Below, one piece after another: positions 34,796-47,611 of a DNA stretch of 64,000 nt (position 1 is its first letter; each line of letters begins with the position of its first letter). Source of the DNA: Calliopum simillimum (taxonomy: Eukaryota; Arthropoda; Insecta; Diptera; Lauxaniidae); NCBI GenBank assembly GCA_951812925.1, contig OX638369.1, positions 29,934,392-29,998,391 on the forward strand. Direction: 5' to 3'. The notes beneath the pieces were generated by a model, which saw nothing but the letters and a program-made list of their open reading frames with translations, was not told the DNA's origin and searched no databases. The position numbers were made by a program, and so were the translations under genes.

Positions 34796-35640
34796 ATTTC
34801 GATTTTTAGTTTTTTTCCCACAGTCATATTAATTTTTTATTTTTTTTTTTTTTTCAAATATTTAGTCGCTCAGTATGTCCAAAAAAAAAGTATTAAAACT
34901 TTTTTTTTCGTTGCTACGCTTCGTAATGAAACAACGCAAAAAAAAACGTAGTAGTAGAGTAGTAAAAAACGTATTAAAATACTTAATTTCGACAGTTTTT
35001 GTTCTTGTTGTGGTTGTGTTTTTTGTTATTGTAGTGGAAGCAGCGTTGCTTGTTCACCACAAATGTTGTGCGTTGTTTGCTTGTTTTCCTTTTTGTTATT
35101 GTTTTTGTTGCTGCTGCTGCTGTTTTTTGTTGCTTTTATTATTGTTTACGATTATTTTTAATGCGAGAAAATTGCCAGCGTGGAAGGTTTTTTGTTTCTC
35201 TGACAAAAGCGATGTTGCAGCTGGCACTACTGGCACTGGCTGTGTTTGCGTTGTTTTAATTTCTACTGTCTGTCACAAATTGTGCTGCTTAATGTTATAC
35301 TACAAAATGAATGAATGAATGACGGCACTAAAACTCACTCACTGACTTACGTAATAATAAGTTGCTTTCGCAAAAGTTGTTAATGCGTTACCAGTTTTGT
35401 TAAATGTCCTTGAGAAGAAAGCAACAACTTGTCGTTAAAATTTCATTGTTTTTTAAAAAGCTTAATGCATGGGGTGGAATATATTAATGTTAGTACAGCA
35501 AATGTAGTGCTTTTTAAGTGGCAGAAATTTGCTCATATTTAGATTCACTGTGCTGTTTTTATATTCCATGTTGTAGTTAAAAAAAAAAAAAAAAAAACAT
35601 GAACTTTTTGACTTTGAATCGAACTGCATCCTCAGAATTT
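34796..35640. other. Single-copy-looking block with TTG/CTG runs
   Basis: GTTGTTGCTGCTGCT-type runs at 35100-35160 create a 147-codon plus frame (34875-35318) rich in Cys, Phe and Val. Its composition follows the runs and it resembles no protein family. An A run lies at 35581-35598. Confidence 0.5.
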
Positions 35641-35799
35641 TCAATATACCTGCATTATTTTGAGATATCCTTGCTTGTAGTTGGAGAAAATGCTGTTTTC
35701 AGGCTTATCGTATAGCTACAGGAAAAGGTGAAAATCTTCTTTTTTTATTGGCATTGAATAGCCATACTCTTTTTTATCAAAATATACTTGCAAACTTTT

Positions 35800-36030
35800 C
35801 CAATAGGAAAAATATTGAAAATTTTTGAAAATGTTGACAAAGTCGAAATGTATTGATAATTTTGCAAATGTTGATAGAAATGAAAAATATTGAAAATTTA
35901 TGAAAATGTTAACAAAGTCGAAAAACAGAGAGAATTTTGGAAAAGTCTTAAAATTTTGGAAAATGTTGACAAAGTTGAAAAATATTGAAAATTTGGAATA
36001 TTTTGACTAAGTCGAAAAATGTTGCGAAAA
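35800..36030. repeat. Inverted outlier of the 39-bp minisatellite
   Basis: GAAAATGTTGACAAAGTCGA and AAAAATATTGAAAATTT recur four to five times. These are the reverse complement of the 33159-34795 unit. The segment sits about 1 kb beyond the main array with different DNA between, so the two form an inverted pair that could fold. Confidence 0.85.
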
Positions 36031-38265
36031 CCAAAATATGCCATGAAGGTCTTTAATGTTGTTAAATTGCGAAAGAACTGAAATATCTTAAATCAGTCGA
36101 ATAATCTTGAAAAGGTCAGTTGTAACGTCGATATTCTGGAAAAAATATTTAATATGAAAAAAAAAACTCAAACAAAAAAAAATTTTGGAACGCCCAGATG
36201 CCAGATGCTTTAATAAATAGGGGAAGGATAAGAACCCTTGTGAAGACTTAGTCTCTCAGATTATTAAAAAAAATTCTGCACCAAACGTACTAATCCACTC
36301 CGGGAAAGTTCTGGACAATCACGATAGATTGCTTCACACTTTCCACTACCTCACATTAACAGATGACTTTAAATTTTCTGATCACTGAACAATACATGTT
36401 TAGTTGTCATATCGGACGATTTAGCTGACAATAATGTAATATCGTTAACATTTGTCAGTTCTTCAATATAAATCCAAAAGTTCCATTAAATCTAATAATT
36501 TTCAGTAAGTCTGAAGTGTGTTTGATACTCCAGCATAACTGAAATTCAAGAAAAAATTTTTAATAAAGTATTTTTCTATACAAATCCTGCATAATACTTT
36601 ACATTTTATGTCCTTGATTAATAACAATGCAAAATTTTAAATTGTTTGCAAAGAATAAAAAAAAATAAATAACAGAAAAATTTCATTCCACTGCAACTAA
36701 ATGAATGTTCCCTCCTCCTGTGGAAGTATCCTTCCTCCTCCTCATTGAGTTTCACTCATACGCTTCAGTGTACGAAAATTTTTAATTGTTGATATTACAC
36801 ATGCAAATTGCTGAAACTTTGCCTTGGAGGAGCAGCCAACAGCATCATTTTATTGCTGCTGCTGCTGCTGTTGTTGTGTAACACAAGGACAACCACCCAA
36901 ATATCAACAACTTTGACTCTTGCAAGAGGTGACCATGTCATGTTCATCCATCCATTTGGCAATTGCAAATTTTCACACTTGAGCAATCAAAGATAACTTG
37001 GCTGTTGCTGCTACTGCTGCTGTTGTGATGACTTTAACATCACCACGATGTTGCACATTTTGCATTATGACTTTTTCGTCCTTAATTTAATTTTTAATTG
37101 CCATGCAGAATATGCTACAATGCTGGGAAGTGTAAAGAAATTTAGTTGATTGTTGAAGTTCCACGGTTTTTCATATAAAAACCACTTTATATTGCTAAAT
37201 AAATGCAAATCATTTTGATTGTTTTAATTAAAATTTATCATAGTATTTCAATTTACTCATCTGTAAGAAACATCGTATAAAACCGCACTGAGCAATTGTG
37301 GTGAAACAACAGAAAAAGTGCAAAAAATCTGGCAGTAGTCATTAGCGTAAGCAGTCTTGATTTAAGTGGCTCAATAAATAGAACAATACCAACTGCAGTA
37401 GCAATTGTTGCTGGCTGCTGTTTTTATTGCTGTTTCTTTGTGGCTACTGATGTTGCAATTAATTAACTCGCTACTCATGGTTTGTGATATAGGTGAAATG
37501 GTGTAAGGGGGGCGTCTGTAGAAAATGCCACCACTTAGAATAATTGAAGGAACATTCCTTCTGGGTATATAAAAAATTTTTTGTGGAATCATAGAGGCAT
37601 ATTTTTAGGTTAAAGATTTTGAAGTAAAACTTCTTTTTGCAGCGCTGAAGATAAAATTTCAAGGACGCGTCACATTTCGTTACATAGATCTGTGCTTATG
37701 CGGGAGAAGGAGAGAGCCGCAACGATAAACAAACCAGCAATGTTCACTTTTGTGTGCATGTTACTTTTAGTGATTGACTTACCTACATATTTTCCTTTTA
37801 TCTCTTATTTGATATTTCGGTTCTGTGCTTATACTCGTAGTTAGAGACTTGGTGGTGAAAAAAATTATGTGATATCACTCGGCAGAAGATTTTAATTGTG
37901 AGAATTGGAGTACATCAATCAATATAATCCATGTCTACCATTTATGTATTTCCTGCTGAATTTTAAAGTGACAGCTCTTCAAAAATGTGAAAAAATTGCT
38001 ATGTCCGCCATCTTTTTCAAAAAATTGTCTTAAAAATTAGGCAAGACATTTTTCCTGCAGTTTTGAGTTATCAATTTGTTTTCAATTCTTATGACATAAA
38101 AAAGTTATGTGATTTCATCGTCAGGTAGAGTACATTTTTGTAAAGATAACATCATAATAAGTAATAAAACCCATTTCTGCCATTTCGATATTGCTGCAAA
38201 AAATAACTGTAATTTTGTAAAAGTGTAAAAAAAAAATCACTAAGTTAAGTCATTTCAACGTATCT
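36031..38265. other. Single-copy-looking block
   Basis: CTG/GTTGTT runs at 36855-36880 and 37005-37025 give frames on both strands. No gene, RNA gene or element end is recognised. Confidence 0.5.
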
Positions 38266-38289
38266 GCCGTCAAGAGTAATAGTTCGGGA

Positions 38290-38692
38290 GCGGCATAAAA
38301 TGAATTCGTTTTTGGATCGTATTGTCATTGGTGAAAAAAAAAAAAAAAAAATACACCAAGCCCAAGAGACTCGGTACGACTCCGTAAATTTTCATAACAA
38401 CAACGCTCAGCCACATGTTTCGGGTTCGGCTAAAAACTATTTGAATAATAGTGGATGGGAGATTCAACATTACCCGCTTTATAGCCCAGACTTGGCGCCA
38501 TCCAACAAGTGGTAGTTTTGATCGATGCGGAATGCCCTTACTGGGATTAGCTTCACTTCAGTTGAGTGCATCAAAAATTGGCTCGATTCATTCTTATGCT
38601 CAAAAGACGAACATTTCTTTTTGGTACGGATTTCATAAATTCCCAAAAATATGAGAAAAAGTTCTGTCTTCCAATGGCCAATACTTTGAATA
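38290..38692 (+). pseudogene. Mariner (DD34D-type) transposase fragment
   Basis: The plus strand reads FLDRIVIGEKK near 38310, where an intact mariner would have the first catalytic motif (usually GDEKW). It then reads NNAQPHVSGSAKNYLNNSGW and YPLYSPDLAPS (about 38395-38500). The second catalytic Asp, normally in a DNA-PH motif, is Asn here. After a stop and frameshift the C-terminal text resumes as WYGFHKFPK and SSNGQYFEYK. The A run at 38337-38350 marks an internal deletion. It is clearly inactive and no element ends were identified. Confidence 0.8.
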
Positions 38693-41265
38693 TAAAATAT
38701 GTAAGCATTTTTTCACAATGAAGCTTCGAATTTAGAAAAAAAAAAAACGATGGAAACTGCCTTCTTTACTCAATATTATGCAGGGAAAAGGTTGCCCTTC
38801 ATCATTGAGGAGAGAATTATCCAATTCCTAAATCAGACTCAGTAATTAATTTAAGGTATTCTCTTTGGTAAGAGTATAAGAAGATTCATTAATTTCATAG
38901 TTCATGAAGGCAGGTACATATCTTATAAGGAATAACTTACTAACTTCGAGTAGGTTTCAAAGGCTTATGGTAGGCTTATCAATTTAGATTTTATATACAC
39001 CAAATTCAAAACTTTTACGACCAGTGGGAACAGATGAAAACTGTTTTGTACCGAATGTTTGATATGAGGTTCGGTTAAATTTAACAGTGTCGAAGATTAA
39101 CAATATTTCAGCTTAAAATATGCAGGAAAATTTTTCAAGATGGGTTAATAAGTTCATGAAGAAAGGCTCGCCGAATACTACAAAACCAGAGTTGTTTAAT
39201 TTAGAACCGTTTAGATGCATCAAAAGCAATCGTACTGATTTTTCAAATTTGATAAAAAATATTTTTCTCTCGATTTTAGAATTCATGTATAAAGAGCACA
39301 TTTTGCATGCAGTGGGAATTATCAGGCGAAATTCGATAAAATTTCAAATACTCTGGTACAGTCCTGAAGTCTGTGTATGCTTTCCAAAATCTTGTTTTAT
39401 GACACTCAAAAGCAAATATTTAATCAGAATTTTCTATTTCTTTTTGCTACTTCAAAATAACCATAAATCTGGCTTAAATTTAACATTTTAATGTTGGATA
39501 TATTGAATAATTGATGAACGTAAACCGCAAGTTTTATTGGCAGCAATCAACACATGCGTTCTTTCTTTCGTGTTCTTAAGAATAATTTAACAGTAAATGT
39601 TTTACGTTCTTACGGTACTACTTACGATAGTACTTACCTACTTGTATAACAACAGTATTAGTAATAAGCCACAACAGGAACAACAATAAAAGCAACAACA
39701 ATAATAACAATACAAACAACAATAAAAACAACAGTAATACCACAACACATGCGACTATGACGCATTTAAAGAGTGAATCGGATTAACGAAAAGGATAAAG
39801 TTTTTATTTTCACATTACGCGCGCGTACTCTTTACGTAATGGCAAAAATTACCAACAACAGGAACAACAAAAGCATCCGCCATAACTGCAATAACAGCAC
39901 ATACCGTATATATATACGGTATAAGTTAAAGAACAACACAAAAATACCGTAAAGTAACTGAAAACACCATCAAACACCGACGAGAGTCATTTGTAGCATA
40001 TGTTGGCAACATTTTTCATAATCAAAAAGCTTTTAGTGGTTGTCGCGTTTGCTCCTTTTTTTGAGTTGCTTTGCTGCTTGCTGTTGTTGTTGTTGTTTTT
40101 ATAGTGGACGCCAAGGCACAAAAACCCAAATAGAATGCGACTTACACGGTCAAAAATATATTTTAGATATAGTACCAACACTATTATTTATGCTTCAACT
40201 CCTATGCAACAATCGTTTAAGATCTAAAGCTAAAAATTATCAATAACAAAATTTTGAGATTTTTTTTGGGGATGCTAAAAATACACGCAAGTTGCCCATA
40301 ACATGGACATTTTATAACCTATTTCCATGATCTGATCTATTTCGGAGTGGTAGTAAGTCAGGTTATAAGTTTTCATTACTTTTTTGTTCCGAGATTAAAC
40401 AAAAAACGCTCCATGGCTTACTTTACAAAACAACCAAAATATTTCTTTCTGGAAAGTAGACATAGTTATCTTTCATATGAATCCAAGACAAAGGTGGTAT
40501 GTTCGACTGTTTAAGGGTTGTTTTATAATTTGAAATCTTCAAAATGATACTATCTTAGATTTGGATTACAATGATCGATAGTTTGGTATTTTTTCCATAA
40601 AAAATATTTAAGAATATCTAAAGATTATTACTAAAAGTATTAAAAATTGTACTTTACCGAAAAAGCTATAGATTTACTTTGTGGTCATAGTCTGATTCAA
40701 TACCTTTTCGAAATAGTTCGGAGCATTTAAATCGAACATTCAGGAATGTTCAAGTCGTGGACACTTTTGTAAAGCAGTATCGGGTGATTTGGGTATTTTT
40801 ACTTCCCCCAGTGGCCCCAAAAAATCCCCATCAAAAATATTTCGTTTTGAAACTAGAATAATTTTAGCCAGCTTAAAAGGATTTTGAACCAGTGTAGGTA
40901 TATAAGGCTGGGTCGATGAAAAAGTGATTGGAAAAACCACCCCCCCTATATGAAGGATTACTTTGAGAGTGTCTGGGATACAAACAAAAATTTTTTTTTG
41001 GATCACTCTAGAAAATAGCAAAAGTCGTTTTTTTCCATGTATGTATGTATGTATTCTCCTTTAATTCCTAAGAGGAGTATAGGGCCAAACGAAAGGATTT
41101 TAAAATTTTGACCAACTATATTCGTTCCAGTTATAGGAGAATCATTCCTAACTATGCATGTTTCTTGCACCTCCAAATCCGATGTGCATGCTGCTGAGGC
41201 AAGTGGATTAACCACACTCTGGTGGGTACCACTTGGTGAGTTGTTTTTCATCGTTTTTCGATCCA
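38693..41265. other. A+T-rich DNA without recognised genes
   Basis: Open frames are short and lack family resemblance (the longest plus frame is 39120-39491). AAC/CAACAA runs fill 39645-39760 and 40060-40100. TATATATACGGTATA-type words occur near 39905. GTAT repeats occur at 41037-41052. Confidence 0.45.
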
Positions 41266-41640
41266 TGCTTCATTAGTATAATCTTCTCTGCAACGCCCCA
41301 CGCAGTTAATTATAAGCTTAAAGCTGGATCCGGCAAGCGCTGCAAATATAGTGGCCAAATTCACTTTCAATTTCAGGCGCCCAATCTGGAACAGACGCTG
41401 ACCTGGAAGCCGCCCACTCTGGGTCAGACGCTTCAGGATTTCGACAAGATGCTTATTTTAAGGTGGCATCGACCCGCCTTGTCAGTGCCAGTTACGGGCC
41501 TTGTGGGTTTTTCTTTCGAGGCGCAACGATGTCCAACGCTACACCCTTCCACACCCTGGCTGGTCACCCGCTTTTAGTCGCCTTATACGATAGGCATGCT
41601 TACCTCGGGCATATTCTGACCCCTTACCCGCAGGGATAAC
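41266..41640. other. G+C-rich island, probable retroelement fragment
   Basis: About 370 bp is far richer in G+C than its flanks, with sharp edges near 41270 and 41640. Words such as CAGGCGCCCAATCTGG (about 41376), CTGACCTGGAAGCCGCCCAC and, on the minus strand, GAGGTAAGCATGCC and AAGGCGACTAAAAGCGGG stand out. GGCGCCCAA is reminiscent of a tRNA-Lys primer-binding site of LTR elements, but no LTR was found. A 114-codon plus frame crosses it (41233-41577); I do not recognise its product. Confidence 0.4.
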
Positions 41641-42235
41641 GATGTTTGAAAATTTGGTGTATATGGTTTTAAAGAGCTTAATTGAGATTCAACCCATATT
41701 GGCCCAGATGGGTAGTTTTCTACCCCTAAACTAAAATAGGGATTTCTATGAAATTGGAAACACCAAAAATTATTTGGTGGTACATATCTGATCATTAGAA
41801 TATTGGCTATCATTTGTGTATCACGATGACCTTGGGCTCACCACAACCACACCGCCCCCTCACATTATCAGAAAGCCTCCAAGAACATTTTGAAAAAAAA
41901 AAAAAAATATTTAAACGTTTAAAATTATAACATTATAATTATACAATAACTCGTTTCATGTTTCCAAAAGATGGTAGTTTCACTATGTGAAAAAATAATT
42001 CAAATCGGGATTGCCATGTCTGAGATAACCGAAGTCAAAATTGCTGGAGTAGTTTTCTACCTCTTGGGATAATGTGTATATATGTTACTTTTTGGAGCAA
42101 TATATGTTCTGGTTCAAAATCCTAAAGGTTTTTGACGTGATAAAAACGGTGCCGTAACCATTTTTGTTATATCACGTCAGAATTTCGAGATATTCTTGTT
42201 TCAAAGTGAAAAGTAGCTTTGTTTTGAGCATTTGT
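41641..42235. other. Unassigned A+T-rich DNA
   Basis: No gene or repeat boundary is recognised. Confidence 0.45.
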
Positions 42236-42239
42236 CCTT

Positions 42240-42800
42240 GAAATCCGCAATATGGCCATTTGATCACTTTGCCATGAATTACGGGAACATGCATGGGCTT
42301 CGATGAAATTAAATGAGATACGTAGAACATGAAATAGACACAATGCATCAGTTTAGTATAGTTTCATTTTGCTAATGCAAGGATTTTATCCTTGAAAACA
42401 CGGACTTTTCATACTAAGAACACTATATGGCCACTTGGTCACTTGGTCGTGGACAACTGAGACATGAGTGAATTTCAATAAAACCAAATGGTATCCATAG
42501 AATATAAAATAATATTTGAAACAAAGGCTCAGTTTATTGTAGTTTCTTTTTCCTAATGCCATAATTTTGTCCTTGAAAATAAGAATTTTTCATACTAATG
42601 GCCACTTCATCATGTGGTCATGGACAACAGGAACATGAATGAATTCCAATGAATTCAAATGGAGTCCATAAAACATAAAATAGTATTTGAAACAATATAA
42701 ACAAAATAATATCTTTGAAAATAAGGACTTGTTATACTAATGACCCTATGTGGTTACTTGGTCACGTGGTCACTGGCTACTGGAATATGAATTTGCTTTA
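42240..42800. repeat. About 175-bp tandem repeat, three to four units
   Basis: Units share ATGGCCACTTGGTCA (about 42253, 42427, 42599 and a diverged copy near 42750), GTGGACAACTGAGACATGA, a TCCATAGAATATAAAATA-like stretch, and CCTTGAAAATAAGAATTTTT. The units are diverged and no coding frame runs through them. Confidence 0.75.
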
Positions 42801-44480
42801 ATTGAACTGAGTGGTTATAAGGGTTCCATTGATTAAAGAACAACATTCAAAACAACATATCAATGAAACTTTACAATTTTTTCAAATAAACTTGCAAAAA
42901 CTTTACAAAAACCAGTTTTGTTCCGAATTAAGTATGCGTATTGGACCAAGGAGTATAAAACTACCGCAACCGTAACTCAAAAACCGTTTGGGATATCCAA
43001 AAAAATTCCAACGATTTTTTCTCAACTAGGCCCGAATTAGCCTGTGCTCTAAAATTCACAAAAAATTTCAACGGGATCGGATACCGGGCCGATATGGGTT
43101 GGTTAGCACTTTTTGGGTAAAATGTAAATATATCGGACATTACCGGCCGAATTTGAAAAAATACCATTTTGGCTGATTTAAGTGAGGTCGAAAAAAATTT
43201 TTTTTTGTTGCCTAGATATTTTCCAAGTAAACTTTGAAATTGGGCAAGGTTTTTCCAATTATTTTTTCATCGAGCCAGCCTTGTGTGCATCCCCTCAAAA
43301 TCCACAACAAAAATTTAAAAGTTTTAACTGTCATTTTTATCGATTTTGGTTTCAAACGAAACCATACACCAAATTTCCGTGAAATCTCAGCCAAATCTTG
43401 TTATGCAAGCCTTGGAATTGTCTGTTTTCAAAAAAATCTTTTTTCCCTCTGTAAATTCGCCCTTTAAGCCCATCACGTTCCCGTACCATTAAGTGGCAGT
43501 TATTATTCTTCTCGCTGCTGTAACTGTTGTTGTTGTTAGTCCATTTCGACTACAGCTGCCAACGAGTTGCGCATCACGCACTGCAGCGCGCGTTGCAGCC
43601 ACTCGAGTTTAGCAACGACAACGACAGCTCTCAGCTGCTGCTGAGCTTGGCGCAAGGAGGAAACTTTCAAGTTTTTACTTCAGCATTTCCGGTGTAACAA
43701 TTTTGTTGGTCGTTTATTTTCTCGACTTTTCTTTGTTTGTTTATTTGTTGTTATTTTCATTTTACGCTCAAAGCCCAAATAAAAAAATACATCAAAAACA
43801 ACAAAAACTAACAAATGTTAGTAATTGTTAGTTTATGTGTGTGTGTATGTGTGCGTATGATCAAGTATCATAGAATTAGTGCATTTTTTTTTGCCTGTAC
43901 TCTGACTGTTTCACATCGTAAAAATGAAACAAACAACTTGAATCATTTGCAACTGCCAGCGTAGAGCAGAAGTGTAGCATACTTTAAGGCGCGTCACATA
44001 AATGCAGCAGCAGCAGCAGCAACAACGGATGTACTGCATTGCTTTTGTTATATTTCAATTTTCACTTCTTTCGCCTCCTTCGTTTGTTTGCTCTTGACTT
44101 GTTGTTTTATCTTTTTTCCTTTTGCCATTTTGACTTTTAGCATTTCTATTGCTCGCAGGAAAAAAATGCATTAAAATTGTCGCAGTTGTTATTGTTGCTG
44201 TTGCTGCTGTTATTGTTGTCGTCGTTGTCATCTGGCAATTAAGTTTTGTTCATGAATTATTTTCAATTTCACTTAATTTTATGTGGTGGCTTAGTTTTTG
44301 TGTTTTAGCTGCTTAACAAGTACTAATGTTGCATAATAAATAAACTTTAAAAAATGTGCATTCATAATCGTAAAATAATTATGGGGCTTTAGAAGTTATG
44401 AAATATTTTACAGGTCATTTGTGAAATAGGTTAAAGTTGACTTAAAAATGCGCTTAAGCCAATCACTATATAGGGTGTAA
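42801..44480. other. Single-copy-looking block with a small G+C-rich patch
   Basis: A patch at about 43545-43670 (CTGCAGCGCGCGTTGCAGCC and nearby CAGCTGCTGCTG) is notably G+C-rich and may be a conserved non-coding or promoter-like region; I cannot show it. TGTGTG at 43838-43852 and CAG runs at 44003-44020 are also present. No frame is convincing. Confidence 0.45.
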
Positions 44481-44483
44481 ACC

Positions 44484-44816
44484 CTAAAGTTACGAATCTT
44501 CTGGAAGGTGATAGAAAAGGCTTATACTAACAAAAAAATGTATGTGAAGTGTACCCCTGTGGAGAGATAGGGAAAATCCTAATTTTCTAACATATTTTAT
44601 AAAATAAATCTTTTTTTTTTTTGCATCACCCGAACTTTTTAGAGAAAATTTTTCCATGAAAAAACTTTAGTCAATTGTATGAGTTTTCTAACAATGTAAC
44701 TGGCTTATAGGGTTTAAAAGAATTTTGCAAAGTTCTGGGCCCTTAAATTTGAAATTCTAAATTTTTTCTTATTTTTTGAGTTCGGCGGCCATTTTAGTAT
44801 GAAAAAAGTCCTATTA
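44484..44816. repeat. Repeat T, left arm (inverted partner at 47367-49100)
   Basis: From outside in, the arm reads TCTTCTGGAAGGTGATAG, ACTAACAAAAAA, GATTTTGCAAAG-like text, GGGCCCTTAAA, GGCGGCCATTTTAGTATGAA and AAAAGTCCTATTAA. The same series occurs inverted at 47367-47611 and, after a 1.39-kb insertion, at 49003-49100. Confidence 0.8.
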
Positions 44817-44817
44817 A

Positions 44818-46212
44818 CATGCACGGTGTGCCTTAACCCGTTCTAAATCGGACGTCATAGCACATCAAATTTTTTTCCAGATTCTGTTTACTTATCGTTC
44901 AAATGATGTATAAAAAAATTTTCACTCGTGACTCCTCGACTAAATTCTGACATAATCGCTTTTCCAATTGTGGCATTTTCCCATACAAAAAGAAAAAAAA
45001 AAATTTTTTTGACTACATTAAACAAAAATTAAAATAATCACAATCGATGTGTTTTGCGATGCTTAACGCGAATCCAACCTTAGAATTGCTCCATCGTGTA
45101 TAGTTTATGAGATATTGTAACCTAAAGACCAAAAAAAGTCGTTTCTTGCCATTTTTTGAAGCTATATAACTATGTAACATATCATTTATTCGTCAAATGT
45201 GGCCTAAATGCTTGAAAGCCCCAATTTTTTCCTTTAAAACCTAATTTAAATTATATTTATATCTTCATGCTTCTAAGAGATATCGTAGACCGAAATATTG
45301 TAAAAACGGGTTTTTTGCACTTTTGTGTCTTTTTAGGTTAGGATATCTTTAAGGAAAAAAAAGATATCAACATAATTTAAATTAGGTTTTAAAGGAAAAG
45401 ATTAGGACTTTAAAGTTGCTTACCAAATTAAACGAAATTAAAATTTCTTTCACATTTTAAACATGTTCAGCGAATCGACTACTTCTAAATTCAGCCGTTT
45501 GTCACCACGAGTGTTGTTGTTACGTGTATGGCATACGGCTGAATTTTAAAGTAGTCGGTTCGTTGAACATGTTTAAAATGTGAAAGAAATTTTAATTTCG
45601 TTTAATTTGGTAAGCAACTTTAAAGTCCTAATCTTTTCCTTTAAAACCTAATTTAAATTATGTTGATATCTATTTTTTCCTTAAAGATATCCTAACCTAA
45701 AAAGACACAAAAGTGCAAAAACCCGTTTTTACAATATTTCGGTCTACGATATCTCTTAGAAGCATGAAGATATAAATATAATTTAAATTAGGTTTTATAA
45801 GAAAAGATTGAGGCTTTCAAATATTTAAGCCACATTTGACGAATAAATGATATGTTACATAGTTATATAGCTTCAAAAAATGGCAAAAACGACTTTTTTG
45901 GTCTTTAGGTTACACTATCTCATAAACTATACACGATGAAGCAATTCTAAGGTTGGATTCGCGTAAAGCATCGCAAAACACATCGATTGTGATTATTTTA
46001 ATTTTTGTTTAATGTAGTCAAAAAAATTTTTTTTTTTCTTTTTGTATGGGAAAATGCCCCAATTGGAAAAGCGATTATCTCAAAATTTAGTCGAGGAGTC
46101 ACGAGTGAAAATTTTTTTATACATCATTTGAACGATAAGTAAACAGAATCTGGAAAAAAATTTGATGTGCTACGACGTCCGATTTAGAACGGGTTAAGGC
46201 ACACCGCGCATG
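44818..46212. mobile_element. 1.39-kb near-perfect foldback element
   Basis: The left half begins CATGCACGGTGTGCCTTAAC and the right half ends GTTAAGGCACACCGCGCATG. The two arms, about 670 bp each, pair almost base for base (CGGACGTC...AGCACATCAAATTT, CTCGACTAAATT, AACCTAATTTAAATTAT and so on). They are separated by a loop of about 35 bp at 45498-45533 containing CACCACGAGTGTTGTTG. A smaller repeat of TTAAAACCTAATTTAAATTA also occurs within each arm. No coding capacity. No target duplication could be separated from the palindromic CATG at the ends. Confidence 0.9.
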
Positions 46213-46484
46213 CTCTTTTACAATTTTTTTTGAAATTCTGATTTAATTTTCCTTAATTTTGTAATAAATTTGTCATAACAATTGTTTGATTTGAGGTCAG
46301 GAAAAATACGTTACTGCAAGAGTCTTTATGCTTTGCAAATTTTTAATTTTTAAAACGTCAGTGATTTTCTCAAATAAAATTATACCGTTAATAATTTTTT
46401 AAAATTGTTCTAAAACTTATTTGATCTCTTGACTTGCACGCAGAAACAACTAATTCGTACTACTTTATTTCTAGTAAATTTTAC
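46213..46484. other. Unassigned A+T-rich spacer
   Basis: Short stretch between the foldback and the DINE copy; nothing recognised. Confidence 0.45.
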
Positions 46485-47135
46485 TATGGCTGGCTGGGTG
46501 GCTGGCTGTGTGTTGAAATACACTTTTTGGGAAAACTGAGCAAGATAATTCAATGAAATTTGCGTTCGTCGTCAAAGTTAGCTCGGGGGATTGAAAATGA
46601 GCAAAATCGGTCAACGAACACGTCTACCGCTGATACAAAAAATATATTCAAAATGCAATTTTAGGAGTATTTTTCACGACAATGCAACCACAATACACAT
46701 AAGTACTACGAATTGTAAGCGCAAACTCTGAGAAAAAACTGAGCAAATTCGAACGAGAGGGCGTGGCACCTCCCATGTAAGCAAAAGCTTCAAAACGCTA
46801 TACTGAAAGCGTTTTTTGAGATATTCAAACCAAATTTGACTCAGATACTAAGAATTATAAATGAAAGCTCTCAGCAAAAATTGGATGAAATTGAACAAAG
46901 GGGCGTGCCACCTCCCATGTAAGCAAAGGTTTCAAAATGCTATACTGAAAGATTTTTTTGAGATAATCCAACCAAATTTCGCTCTGATACTAAAAACTAT
47001 AAATGCAAGCTCTGAACAAAAACTGAGTGTACTCGGACAAGAGGGCGTGGCACCTCCAATATGAGCAAAATTTTCAAAATACTGCAATGTAGGGTATTTA
47101 TTTTTTGGCCAGGTCAGAAGTTACACCCTTATTAG
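46485..47135 (+). mobile_element. DINE/mini-me element, copy 3, 5'-truncated
   Basis: It begins inside the GTCY-derived run (GGCTGGCTGGGTGGCTGGCT). It continues with ACACTTTTTGGGAAAACTGA, AAATCGGTCAACGAACACG, three internal repeats (ACCTCCCATGTAAGCAAA, TTTTTTGAGATATTCAAACC) and the 3' end TTTTTTGGCCAGGTCA with TTAG instead of CTAG. A cytosine-to-thymine change at the terminal tetramer and a mismatch in the hairpin suggest an old copy. Confidence 0.75.
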
Positions 47136-47366
47136 CTAAATAATACTTTACGGAACCATCAAATAGTTCATACGCATGTTTATTTATATTTGGAATTTAG
47201 TATTAACTACTTTAATTTTTTTACTACTCGAGTGGAGTAAAAATGATGACGCTCATTTTTCTCAGTGTGAAGCATTGTGTTCTGACTTCAAATCCAAAAA
47301 TTGATATGATAAATATGCTACCAAGGATTCAAAATAAAAAAAAATATATATATAAATCGTTATATT
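47136..47366. other. Unassigned A+T-rich DNA
   Basis: No gene or repeat end is recognised in this short stretch. Confidence 0.4.
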
Positions 47367-47611
47367 AATAGGACTTTTTTCATACTTAAATAGCCGCCAA
47401 AGTGAGAAAGTAGTAAAAAAAATTTAAATATCAACTTTAAGGGTCTGAAACTTTGCAAAATCTTTTTGAACCCTGAATCCAAATACACTTTTAAAAAGCT
47501 CAGACAATAAGCTAAAAATTTTTGATAAAGAGGTTTTCTATAAAACGTTAAGGGGACCTAAGAAATTTGTTTTTTGTAGAATAAGTCGGAAAAACCGTTT
47601 TTTCTCTTTAA
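47367..47611. repeat. Repeat T, right arm, proximal part
   Basis: TTAATAGGACTTTTTTCATA, TAGCCGCCAAAGTGAG, AAGGGTCTGAAACTTTGCAA and TTTTTGAACCCT are the reverse complement, in reverse order, of the left arm at 44484-44816. It ends at the TTAA where the piggyBac-type MITE is inserted and resumes at 49003. Confidence 0.8.

Noticed and set aside
34875..35318. 147-codon plus frame rich in Cys, Phe and Val
   Set aside because: Its content follows TTG/CTG trinucleotide runs and it resembles no protein family.
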